Source: JBOGUF01 sp050696075
GTDB lineage: Bacteria; Chloroflexota; Chloroflexia; Thermomicrobiales; UBA6265
Reading direction: 5' to 3'
Assembly: GCA_050696075.1 (NCBI GenBank)
Contig: JBOGUF010000191.1
Span: 29,810-93,809, forward strand
DNA length: 64,000 nucleotides
The translations under genes were made by a program, and so were the position numbers. This document shows positions 57,360 to 64,000 of this stretch, one piece after another (the stretch's first letter is position 1; each line of letters opens with the position of its first letter). The notes beneath the pieces were generated by a model. The model was not told the origin of the DNA. It was given only the letters and a program-made list of their open reading frames with translations, and made no database searches.

Positions 57360-59861
57360 GTGTCCGTCCACCCGCATTCTGCGCGCGACGCATCCCGCGA
57401 CTACCTCCGCCGTGGCTGGGCGCCGATCCCCGTCCCGTATCGCTCGAAGAATCCGAACCGTGTGGGCTGGCAGGACCTGCGGCTGACCGAGCACGACCTC
57501 GCTGTCTATTTCGACGGCCGTCCCCAGAACGTCGGACTCCTGCTCGGCGCGCCATCGGGCGACCTGGTCGACGTCGACCTCGACGCCCCCGAGGCCCGCG
57601 TCCTCGCCGACGCCTTTCTGCCCTCGACGCCCTGCGTCTTCGGGCGACCCACTGCTGCTCGCGCCCATCGCTTCTTCGTCCCCGACACTGCGCTCAGTAC
57701 GAGGAAGTTCCGCGATCCCACCGCAAAGCCCGGCGACGAGCGGGCGATGCTCGTGGAGCTGCGCACGACTGGGACGCAGACGCTTGTCCCGCCCTCGGTT
57801 CACCCATCGGGCGAGCAGATTGCCTGGGATATGGAGGGCGAACCGACATCGGTCAGTTCGGTCGAGTTGATGCCCGCCGTCGCCCGTCTCGCCGCCGCTT
57901 CGCTCCTCGCTCGCCATTGGCCGGCGCCCGGTCATCGGCACGAGGCGGCGCTGGCGCTCGCAGGGGGCCTGCTCCATGCGGGCTGGTCCGCCGGGGAGTC
58001 GGCAAACTTCGTGGCGGCCGTAGCCTTCGCGACGGGCGACGAAGAGATGGACGACCGGACGCGGTCCACCGAATCGACCCGCCGAGCGATGGCCGGTGAC
58101 CGCCGGACGACCGGCTGGCCCACCCTGACGCGGCTGCTCGATCCGCGGCTCGTCGACATCATCCGAGACTGGCTGGGTATCCGCCTCCCGCACGAGGGCG
58201 CCGGGCCGAACGGGTCAGCACCGGATGCCCCGTGGGTGGCGCCGACCCCGCTGCCCGAGGGCGAGCGCCCCGATTTTCCGACTGACGCCCTGCCACCAAT
58301 CTTTCGCGCCTTCGTCTTTGCCCTCGCCTGGGCCACTCAGACCCCGGCCGTCCTTGCCGCGCTTCTTTGCCTCGCCGTCCTCGCCGCGGCGGCGGCCAAG
58401 GGCGTCGTCGTCCTTGCTCGCGCCGGCTGGCGGGAACCGGTCAACCTCTTCGTCGCCGTCGCATTGGGTCCGGCCAACCGCAAGAGCGCCGTCTTCGCCG
58501 AGTGTGCCAAGCCGTTGGAGGTGTTCGAGGCTGCGGAAGCCGCGCGGCAGGCACCCGAGATCGCGGCCAAGCACAGCGTGCTGAAGATCCAACGAAAAGA
58601 ACTTGAAGCCCTGGAGCGGAAAGCGGCTAGCACTGACGCGTCCGTGTCGGCCAAGAACAAGGCGTCCGCACGGGAACGCGCCGCTGCACTCGCCCGGGAG
58701 ATCGCCACGGCTGAGGTCGCTGAACCGCCCCGCTTCGTGGTCGACGACTGCTCGCCCGAGAAGCTGGCGAATCTGCTGGCGACCCAGGGCGGGCGGATCG
58801 CGGCCCTGTCGGCCGAGGGGGGCATCTTCGGCATGATGGCCGGGCGCTACGCCAAGAACGGGGAGCCCAACCTTGATGTCTACCTCAAGGGGCATGCCGG
58901 CGACACGCTGCGGGTCGACCGGGTCGGCCGCCCACCCGACCACGTTCCCGCCCCAGCGCTCACCATCGGGTTAGCGGTGCAGCCAGCGGTCCTGCGCCGC
59001 CTGGCCGACCGCCCCGAGTTCCGCGAGCGCGGCATCCCCGCCCGCTTCCTCTTCGGGGTGCCTACCTCCTTCGTTGGGCGTCGAGTGATCGGCCCGCCCG
59101 CGGTGCCGGCGGACGTGCGGGACACCTACCGCGCTGCGATTCTGGCTACCCTGGAACTCCCCCGCTTCGTCGACAAGGGCGGCAATCCCCATCCGCAGGA
59201 ACTAGTCCTCGATGCCGGGGCGGACGCCGCACTGCGGGCGTTCGAGCGGCGGCTGGAGCCACGCCTCGGAGCAGGAGGGGATCTGGAGCACGTGGCCGAC
59301 TGGGCGGGCAAGCTCGCCGGGGCGGTCTGTCGGCTCGCCGGTCTGCTCCACCTCGTCGAGCACGCCGCGGGCAAGGCACCGTGGGACATCCCGATCGCGA
59401 AAGCCACGATGGCGGTCGCGGTCCGGATCGCTGAGGAATTCCTGGTTCCCCACGCCCTGACCGCCTTCGCGGTGATGGGGGCGGACCCAGCGCTGGATCA
59501 CGCCCGGCGACTGCTGGCGTGGATCGATCGGTCCAAGAAAACGACCTTCTCCATCCGGGATGCGCACCAAGACCTGCGCAAACACCAGCTGTCGGTATCG
59601 ATGGTGGAACGGGCGGCGGCGCTCCTCGTCGAGCACGGCTACTTGCGGCCGGTTCCACCGCTGGAACCTGAGACGGAGCAGCCGAAGACGGGGCGGCCGC
59701 CGACACCCCGGTTCGCCGTCAACCCCTTATGGCGTCCTCAGAATCCGCATAATCCTCAGAGCCCCAAAGAATCCACCGATTGTGAGGTATCTGAGGAATT
59801 TGAGGATGACACTGCGCCGAACGACCAACGGGCCGACGGATGGGAGGAGGTCGTGTTCTGA
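57360..59861 (+). CDS. Prim-Pol / DUF3987 replication protein
   Basis: An 833-residue replication protein from a GTG at 57360 (one base after the previous stop, GGAGG about ten bases upstream). The N-terminal bifunctional primase-polymerase domain (PF09250) has the catalytic GAPSGDLVDVDLDAPEA (D-x-D), the RAHRFFVP segment and TQTLVPPSVHPSGE. From about residue 300 a DUF3987-type region follows, with a Walker-A-like GPANRKSAVF and an acidic-helical part. This architecture serves plasmid, phage and satellite replication. The C-terminal part is a helical end rich in Pro/Glu. The last bases overlap the next gene. Confidence 0.9.
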   Translation: MSVHPHSARDASRDYLRRGWAPIPVPYRSKNPNRVGWQDLRLTEHDLAVYFDGRPQNVGLLLGAPSGDLVDVDLDAPEARVLADAFLPSTPCVFGRPTAARAHRFFVPDTALSTRKFRDPTAKPGDERAMLVELRTTGTQTLVPPSVHPSGEQIAWDMEGEPTSVSSVELMPAVARLAAASLLARHWPAPGHRHEAALALAGGLLHAGWSAGESANFVAAVAFATGDEEMDDRTRSTESTRRAMAGDRRTTGWPTLTRLLDPRLVDIIRDWLGIRLPHEGAGPNGSAPDAPWVAPTPLPEGERPDFPTDALPPIFRAFVFALAWATQTPAVLAALLCLAVLAAAAAKGVVVLARAGWREPVNLFVAVALGPANRKSAVFAECAKPLEVFEAAEAARQAPEIAAKHSVLKIQRKELEALERKAASTDASVSAKNKASARERAAALAREIATAEVAEPPRFVVDDCSPEKLANLLATQGGRIAALSAEGGIFGMMAGRYAKNGEPNLDVYLKGHAGDTLRVDRVGRPPDHVPAPALTIGLAVQPAVLRRLADRPEFRERGIPARFLFGVPTSFVGRRVIGPPAVPADVRDTYRAAILATLELPRFVDKGGNPHPQELVLDAGADAALRAFERRLEPRLGAGGDLEHVADWAGKLAGAVCRLAGLLHLVEHAAGKAPWDIPIAKATMAVAVRIAEEFLVPHALTAFAVMGADPALDHARRLLAWIDRSKKTTFSIRDAHQDLRKHQLSVSMVERAAALLVEHGYLRPVPPLEPETEQPKTGRPPTPRFAVNPLWRPQNPHNPQSPKESTDCEVSEEFEDDTAPNDQRADGWEEVVF

Positions 59862-60169
59862 TGGTAGACCGACTCATCGCCGCGATTGTTGCCAGGAGCG
59901 GCACGCTGTTTGTGGAGAGAGACCGGCTCATCTGCCGGTTGCCGAAAGGCGAGAGTTTGCCAGACGACCTCGCAGCATCAATCATGGAGCAGAAGCCGGC
60001 GATCCTGGCAGCCCTAACCGTCGCCTCGCTGGAGCAGACAGTCAGGCATATCCTCGCGCTGACAGCGGAAGAACGGGACGCCTATCGAATGGCGCTGGCT
60101 CACGACTTGGCGGCGCTCGCCGCGGCCGAGACCGCGCTGGGCGAGCGACCGGCGGAGGCCCTGCCATGA
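59861..60169 (+). CDS. Small protein with TubC-like N-terminal domain
   Basis: A 102-residue protein from the ATG at 59861, overlapping the Prim-Pol stop by one base (TGATG). Opening VDRLIAAIVARSGTLFVERD then RLICRLPKGESLPDDLAASI resembles the TubC_N-like fold, which occurs as an accessory next to Prim-Pol genes in phages and plasmids. Probably a helper in replication or a docking domain. Similarity judged by eye. Confidence 0.7.
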   Translation: MVDRLIAAIVARSGTLFVERDRLICRLPKGESLPDDLAASIMEQKPAILAALTVASLEQTVRHILALTAEERDAYRMALAHDLAALAAAETALGERPAEALP

Positions 60170-60435
60170 GTCGACGGCTGTGGCGCTGCCGCCACGCGGC
60201 CTGTCCGATCCCGCACGGGGCGGCCCTCGGGCACCTGACCGCCGCCCGCGACCTTGTGCTCGCCGCGGACGTGACGGTGTTCCAGGTCCACCTCGACACC
60301 CGGCGGGCGATGGTCGTCTGCCCGCGATGCGGCGCGGCCCGTGAGTTCCGCAGCGGTTCGGTCTTTTCGGCGCCCGCCCGCATCGGCAACGCGCGCGGCG
60401 AGCCCGCGGCCGTCGATCTGGTAGAATCCGGCTAG
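60166..60435 (+). CDS. Small zinc-ribbon-like protein
   Basis: An 89-residue protein, ATG at 60166 overlapping the prior stop (ATGA). CRHAACPIPHG at the N-terminus and CPRCGAAREFR in the middle provide two metal-binding Cys/His pairs. Beta-strand-like VTVFQVHLDTRRAMVVC lies between them. Function unknown; possibly a DNA-binding accessory of the replication unit. Confidence 0.65.
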   Translation: MSRRLWRCRHAACPIPHGAALGHLTAARDLVLAADVTVFQVHLDTRRAMVVCPRCGAAREFRSGSVFSAPARIGNARGEPAAVDLVESG

Positions 60436-60458
60436 CACAATCGAGTGGTGGACGCACT

Positions 60459-60506
60459 GGGCCGCCGGTCGCGAGCAGGACGCTCGCCCCGGCGGCCCAT
60501 CGTTTT
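60459..60506 (+). terminator. Strong intrinsic terminator before the methyltransferase gene
   Basis: Inverted repeat with a 10-bp outer stem GGGCCGCCGG / CCGGCGGCCC and an inner 6-bp stem GCGAGC / GCTCGC, followed by ATCG and TTTT. Lies 23 bases after the zinc-ribbon gene and ahead of the RBS for the next gene. Confidence 0.8.
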
Positions 60507-60517
60507 GGGAGGAGACC

Positions 60518-61864
60518 ATGGACCGCGATGCGGCGAACGCCGGCGCAGATCGGCCGGAGGCGAACGGCGCCACGACCGAACTCGCGACGCTGCTCCTCGA
60601 CCCGCGCAATGCCCGTACGCACAGCGAGCGCAACCTCGCCCTTATCGAGCAAGCGCTGCGCGAAGTCGGCGCCGCCCGTTCGATCGTCGTCGACGAAGCC
60701 GGCACGATCCTCGCCGGCAACGCCACCGTCGCCGCCGCTACCCAGGCGGGCTTAACGCACGTCCGCTTCGTCGAGGCGGACGGCACCGAACTCGTCGCGG
60801 TCCGAAGAACCGGGCTGTCGCCGGAGCAGAAGCGCCGCCTCGCCCTCCTGGACAACCGCGCCGCCGAACTCGCCGACTGGGACACGGCCATCCTGGCCGC
60901 CCTCGCTGAGGACACCGACCTATCGGGACTGTGGAGCGACGATGAAATCGCTGCCCTCATGGCGCGGGAGCCGGCGCCGGTCACGCCGCTTACCGATCCC
61001 GACTCGCTGCCCGAAGTGCTAGACGACCCGATCACCACGCCGGGCGATCTGTGGCTCCTGGGCCGGCACCGCCTGCTCTGCGGCGACGCCACGAACGCCG
61101 AAGATGTCCGCCGCCTCATGGCCGGCGCGCGCGCCCCGCTGATGCCGACCGACCCGCCCTACCTGGTCAACTACCAAGGCGGCAACCACCCCCAGTCGTG
61201 GTCGAACCGGCCCGTCGTCAAGGACAAGCACTGGGACGACTACCGGGAGGGCGACGGCGCCGCCTTCTTCTCCGCCTTCCTCCGCGTCGCCTTGGATGAA
61301 GCCCTCACCGCCACCCCCGCGCTCTACCAGTTCCACGCTTCGGCCCGCCAAGCGCTGGTGGAGGAGGCGTGGAAGCAGAACGGCCTGCTGGTCCACCAGC
61401 AACTGATCTGGGTGAAGAACCGCGCGATCTTGACCCACTCGCACTTCATGTGGCAGCACGAGACCTGCTTCTACGGCTGGGTGCAAGGCACGCCCCCGCG
61501 CCGCACGCCGCCAGCCAACGCCACCACCGTCTGGACCGTGGCCCCAGCCGGAGGCGAGTCGGCGTCGCCGGTCGCGGAGACCGATGCCGCCAGTGGGCTG
61601 CACCCGACGCAGAAGCCGGTCGCACTGATCCGGCGGATGGTCGAATACCACACGCTGCCGGGGGAGGCGGTCTACGAGCCGTTCGCCGGGTCGGGCACCG
61701 CACTTATTACCTGCGAACTGACGGGGCGGGTCTGCCATGCGCTGGAACTGGCGCCGGCCTACTGCGACGTGGTCGTGCGGCGCTGGGAGCAACTCACCGG
61801 GCAGCAAGCGGTCCGCGCGGCAGCCGAGACTGGTGCGCCGGACAGGACGGCGGACGCGGCCTGA
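60518..61864 (+). CDS. ParB-like domain fused to beta-class DNA methyltransferase
   Basis: A 448-residue protein. N-terminal ParB/Srx-type domain: NARTHSERNLALIEQALREV, GTILAGNATVAAATQAG and VRRTGLSPEQKRRLALLDN. The methyltransferase follows, with motif IV as TDPPYLVNYQGG and motif I as EPFAGSGTALITCELTG near the C-terminus, an IV-before-I order of the beta class, which methylates N6-adenine or N4-cytosine. ATG follows GGGAGGAGACC. Phages often carry such orphan enzymes to protect or package DNA; no cognate nuclease is adjacent. Confidence 0.93.
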   Translation: MDRDAANAGADRPEANGATTELATLLLDPRNARTHSERNLALIEQALREVGAARSIVVDEAGTILAGNATVAAATQAGLTHVRFVEADGTELVAVRRTGLSPEQKRRLALLDNRAAELADWDTAILAALAEDTDLSGLWSDDEIAALMAREPAPVTPLTDPDSLPEVLDDPITTPGDLWLLGRHRLLCGDATNAEDVRRLMAGARAPLMPTDPPYLVNYQGGNHPQSWSNRPVVKDKHWDDYREGDGAAFFSAFLRVALDEALTATPALYQFHASARQALVEEAWKQNGLLVHQQLIWVKNRAILTHSHFMWQHETCFYGWVQGTPPRRTPPANATTVWTVAPAGGESASPVAETDAASGLHPTQKPVALIRRMVEYHTLPGEAVYEPFAGSGTALITCELTGRVCHALELAPAYCDVVVRRWEQLTGQQAVRAAAETGAPDRTADAA

Positions 61865-61887
61865 GGCGGGGCGGAGATCGCGACGAA

Positions 61888-62286
61888 ATGTCGACATATC
61901 AGACACATCCGACGCTCTCGCCGAAGCAGCGCAAGGCCGTGGCAGCGCTGCTGACCGCTGGTGATGTGGCGACCGCCGCCCAGACGGCGGGAGTGACGCG
62001 CGACACGCTCTATCGGTGGCTGAAGCAGCCCCTGTTCCTGGAGGCGGTGCGGGCCGCGGAAGCGCAGGCCCTCGCCGACCTGTCGCGCGTGCTGGAGGGG
62101 CTGCGACGGACGGCGGCGGGGACGCTGGCCAAGGCGATGATCGACGCGGCAACCCCGGCCGCGACCCGCGTGCGGGCGGCGGACGCGACGCTGGGGCGAT
62201 TGCTACAACTGCGGGAGCTGGCGACGTTGGAGGCGCGCGTGGCGGCGCTGGAGGAAGCGGCCGGACTGACGGAGGGCGCACGGTGA
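61888..62286 (+). CDS. HTH protein of phBC6A51/terminase small-subunit-like type
   Basis: A 132-residue protein. N-terminal HTH: LSPKQRKAVAALLTAGDVA then TAAQTAGVTRDTLYRWLKQ, as in phage proteins annotated phBC6A51 and terminase small subunits that recognise packaging sites. The remainder is helical with an Ala/Leu/Arg-rich coiled region. No terminase large subunit is seen before the window ends, so assignment as terminase remains open. Confidence 0.78.
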   Translation: MSTYQTHPTLSPKQRKAVAALLTAGDVATAAQTAGVTRDTLYRWLKQPLFLEAVRAAEAQALADLSRVLEGLRRTAAGTLAKAMIDAATPAATRVRAADATLGRLLQLRELATLEARVAALEEAAGLTEGAR

Positions 62287-62591
62287 GAGGGCGACCGAGC
62301 GTCTAGCGGCGCACGCTTCAGATCGAGGCTACCCGAGGGGATACCGCCCTCCTCCTCCTCGCGCAGCGGCTGGCCGGTGAACGGGAGATCACCCCAGCGG
62401 AATTGCTCGCGGAGGCGCGGGCAATCGCGGCGCGCTGCCAAGCGGCCGGTGCGCACACACTGGAGGAGCAGTGCGTGCTCCTGGCCGCCGAACTTGGCAT
62501 CCCTCCGATGGTGCTGCATGCCGAAGTGGTGCGCATTGGCGGCGACCTGAACGCAATCGATCGGCAGGGAGGGCGACATGCGCCGGCTTGA
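62283..62591 (+). pseudogene. Small coding frame interrupted by an in-frame amber codon at 62304
   Basis: A GTG at 62283 (overlapping the upstream stop as in the other gene junctions) opens VRGRPSV, then TAG at 62304-62306, then the frame continues as RRTLQIEATRGDTALLLLAQ and on through ITPAELLAEARAIAARCQ to a stop at 62589-62591, about 100 residues in all. No other plausible start serves the downstream part; the first later one is a TTG at 62403. Either a mutated gene, a sequencing error, or a recoded codon. The protein is helical, of unknown family. Confidence 0.55.
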
Positions 62592-62823
62592 GACGCGGCT
62601 GGACGGGCTCGAGCGCCGGGTGGGCCGTGAAGCTACGATCCAGGACATCCCGCAATCCCCGGCGTGGTGGGCTGTCCGGCAGGCGATGGTCGAGACGCTC
62701 GCTGCCTATCCGGAGGCCAAGCTGGCGGTCGCCGCGCGCCTGGCGGACCTCGCGGCCGCGGAGGATGCCTCCGGCCAACAAACGGTCGAGGTCACGCCGT
62801 CGAACACGCCCCGGAGGTCATGA
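62578..62823 (+). CDS. Small hypothetical protein
   Basis: An 81-residue protein from the ATG at 62578 with GGGAGGGCGAC before it. Starts RRLETRLDGLERRVGREATI, a basic helical segment similar in style to the openings of the two following proteins, then AVRQAMVETLAAYPEAKLAV. No known family. Overlaps the end of the previous frame by 14 bases. Confidence 0.6.
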   Translation: MRRLETRLDGLERRVGREATIQDIPQSPAWWAVRQAMVETLAAYPEAKLAVAARLADLAAAEDASGQQTVEVTPSNTPRRS

Positions 62824-62872
62824 TGACCGCGGAGCGAAGGGACGCAGCGTCGGATGCCAGGAACTGGCCGCG

Positions 62873-63316
62873 ATGACCGGCATCGGCCGGAGGCTTCGCC
62901 GCTTGGAAGCGCGGCACCCCGTCGGCTGCGCAAACTGCCGGCACTGGTTCGGTGTGGTCTACCAGGACGACGAAGGTCGGCGGGACCGCCCCGAGCGCTG
63001 CCCGACCTGCGGGCGGCTCGTGCCGATCCGGGTGGTACTGCGTATGGTAGGCGTGTCGCTGGACGCCGTGTGTGAGGGGAGCGGCATGCGACACCGGAAA
63101 CGCCTGGAGCGGCTGGAAGGCATGTGGCGGCGAGTCGACGCGGGTCCGGCGGTCCTCGTCGTCTTCCCCGACGACTGGCCGGCGGCGGACCAAGCCGCCC
63201 TGGACGGCGACGACCCAGCCGCCTGCGCCGCGGTGATCAAACACCACACCGGGCAGCGATCCGGACGGCGCAAGCGGCTGATAGCCGTCCGGCGACGACA
63301 GGAGGGGCCACAGTGA
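62873..63316 (+). CDS. Zinc-ribbon-containing hypothetical protein
   Basis: A 147-residue protein. Opening TGIGRRLRRLEARHP, then a Cys4 zinc ribbon (CANCRHW and CPTCGRL). A second RRLERLEGMWRR-type segment follows (MRHRKRLERLEGMW), then FPDDWPAADQAALDGDD. The DWPAAD motif recurs in the next gene. Internal repetition suggests fusion of two small proteins of this kind. The end overlaps the next start (GTGA). Confidence 0.65.
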   Translation: MTGIGRRLRRLEARHPVGCANCRHWFGVVYQDDEGRRDRPERCPTCGRLVPIRVVLRMVGVSLDAVCEGSGMRHRKRLERLEGMWRRVDAGPAVLVVFPDDWPAADQAALDGDDPAACAAVIKHHTGQRSGRRKRLIAVRRRQEGPQ

Positions 63317-63591
63317 CGGGCAAGCCGTCCGTGTGGCGGCGCGTGCGACACCTGGAGGCCCAACGGCCCCCGGCCGAGTGGGCGGGGCCGCTGCCCATCG
63401 TCTGCCCACAAGACTGGCCGGCGGCAGACTTCGCCGCGTGGGATGCGGCACGAGCGGTGGGCGACGAGGTGGCGATGGACCAGCTGATCGAACGGCATGC
63501 GGGCGCGCCGTCGCTGCCGCTCCAGGCCGGGATCCGCTGCATCGTAATCCACCACCTGCCGCCACGCGGGGACGAGGCATGGGACGGTTGA
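63313..63591 (+). CDS. Small hypothetical protein sharing a DWPAAD motif with the previous gene
   Basis: A 92-residue protein from the GTG at 63313 (overlapping the previous stop). It opens SVWRRVRHLEAQRPPAE and contains PQDWPAADFAAWDAARAV. The same layout, R-rich leader with LE followed by DWPAAD, is present in the second half of the preceding gene. A paralogous pair is likely. Function unknown. Confidence 0.6.
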   Translation: MTGKPSVWRRVRHLEAQRPPAEWAGPLPIVCPQDWPAADFAAWDAARAVGDEVAMDQLIERHAGAPSLPLQAGIRCIVIHHLPPRGDEAWDG

Positions 63592-63658
63592 ACTGGCGGG
63601 TGGCGCGCCTGGCCGCCCGCCGCAGCCCGGCCCGCGGGCCCTGGCGTTCGCGCGGGCG

Positions 63659-63838
63659 GTGATCGCCTGGGGCGGCGGGGAGCCGAGCGAGGAGAAAGCG
63701 CGCGACTTGGCGCTGGCCGAGGACGAGGAGCCCGACGTGCCGGACGTTGATCCCACGCGGCTCATGCCCCGCGGAAAGGGAGAAGGCCGACTGCACAATG
63801 AGCCCGGTGGAAGCGAGTGGGCTGGCAGCGCCGAATAA
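63659..63838 (+). CDS. Possible small hypothetical protein
   Basis: A 59-residue frame from a GTG at 63659 to TAA at 63836. Sequence IAWGGGEPSEEKARDLALAE then DVPDVDPTRLMP is hydrophilic and acidic. An ATG at 63579 opens a shorter competing frame in another phase that stops at 63662. No ribosome-binding site is clear. Weakly supported; 63839-64000 shows no further gene. Confidence 0.35.
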   Translation: MIAWGGGEPSEEKARDLALAEDEEPDVPDVDPTRLMPRGKGEGRLHNEPGGSEWAGSAE

Positions 63839-64000
63839 CGCCGACTTGGTGCTGGCAGGGCTTGCTACGCAAGCTGATTAGCCATTCGGACGGAGTGTGC
63901 CTTCCCTGAGCCGAGACACACTGCAGCGGTCGAACGGGCACGTGCAGCATCTGTTCCGGTTGGCGACTGGAGTGCGGGGCGAGGATGAGCGGTCCTCGCC

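Larger units (their letters stand above)
52141..64000. mobile_element. Integrative element (phage- or ICE-like), open at the right end
   Basis: Starts with the large serine recombinase and includes the two-gene QueC-based module, Prim-Pol/DUF3987 replication protein, ParB-methyltransferase fusion, a phage-type HTH protein and a string of overlapping small genes, all transcribed rightward. This is a phage or satellite layout. Its left end lies at or near 52105-52140; no attachment-site repeat can be identified without the right end. Confidence 0.8.

Noticed and set aside
56496..58193. 565-residue frame antisense to the QueC C-terminus and Prim-Pol start
   Set aside because: Mirror frame without recognisable domains, overlapping two well-supported genes.
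62820..62876. 18-residue frame starting with two ATG codons
   Set aside because: Too short, no family signal, and likely part of the junction between the neighbouring genes.

Overview
The window is high-GC, gene-dense chromosomal DNA from a bacterium, ending in an integrated mobile element. My best guess is a Chloroflexota (Thermomicrobia-like) genome, but this is inference from gene content and style, not from a marker gene. The presence of both mutS and mutL argues against most Actinobacteria, which lack them. No rRNA, tRNA or CRISPR array is visible. Only one gap exceeds 300 bases (4420-4761), and it is filled with short repeats.

Layout: 1-2249 is a zinc/manganese-type ABC import operon (ATPase cut by the window edge, binding protein) under a Fur-family regulator, with a candidate operator-promoter. 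2353-15000 holds a DUF2207 membrane protein, a C39-like secreted peptidase overlapping a TagA-type glycosyltransferase, secreted proteins of unknown function, a 1000-residue LuxR/AAA regulator, a LarA-like protein, a serine hydrolase and a methyltransferase. 15031-21074 has a secreted nuclease, a PD-(D/E)XK protein, a beta-keto acid cleavage enzyme, a MATE exporter and a proline racemase-family enzyme. 21291-26130 is a complete sugar-type ABC importer (ATPase, two permeases, binding protein) resembling the RhaS/LsrB group and ended by a strong hairpin. 26174-38583 is accessory-rich: amidase, phosphotransferase, a MazF-like toxin-antitoxin pair, a duplicated SnoaL-like gene and its fragment, secreted proteins, SDR, PHP protein, two different HEPN-nucleotidyltransferase modules, a D-threonine aldolase-like enzyme and a beta-lactamase-fold protein. 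38616-43356 is a mutS-DUF2283-mutL cluster in which mutS carries a frameshift. 43473-49472 contains a deoxyribosyltransferase, an M29 aminopeptidase, PPK1, a membrane protein and a cyclase-family protein.

The two most notable loci lie in the last 15 kb. 49630-52104 encodes an 824-residue protein with a 'TIGNRAV' leader, a motif seen in proteins linked to extracellular contractile injection systems, followed by a pertussis/cholera-toxin-like ADP-ribosyltransferase domain with R, STV and Q-x-E signatures. It has a near-consensus promoter. Converging on it is a large serine recombinase (52141-53807, frameshifted), which opens a mobile element running past the window end. Next to the recombinase is a two-gene module: a 258-residue protein starting Met-Gly, and a QueC-like PP-loop protein fused to an unusual C-terminal domain. 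I propose it as an uncharacterised QueC-based defence module related in principle to Qat and type IV CBASS. The element continues with Prim-Pol/DUF3987 replication, a ParB-methyltransferase fusion, a phage-type HTH protein and a run of small overlapping genes.
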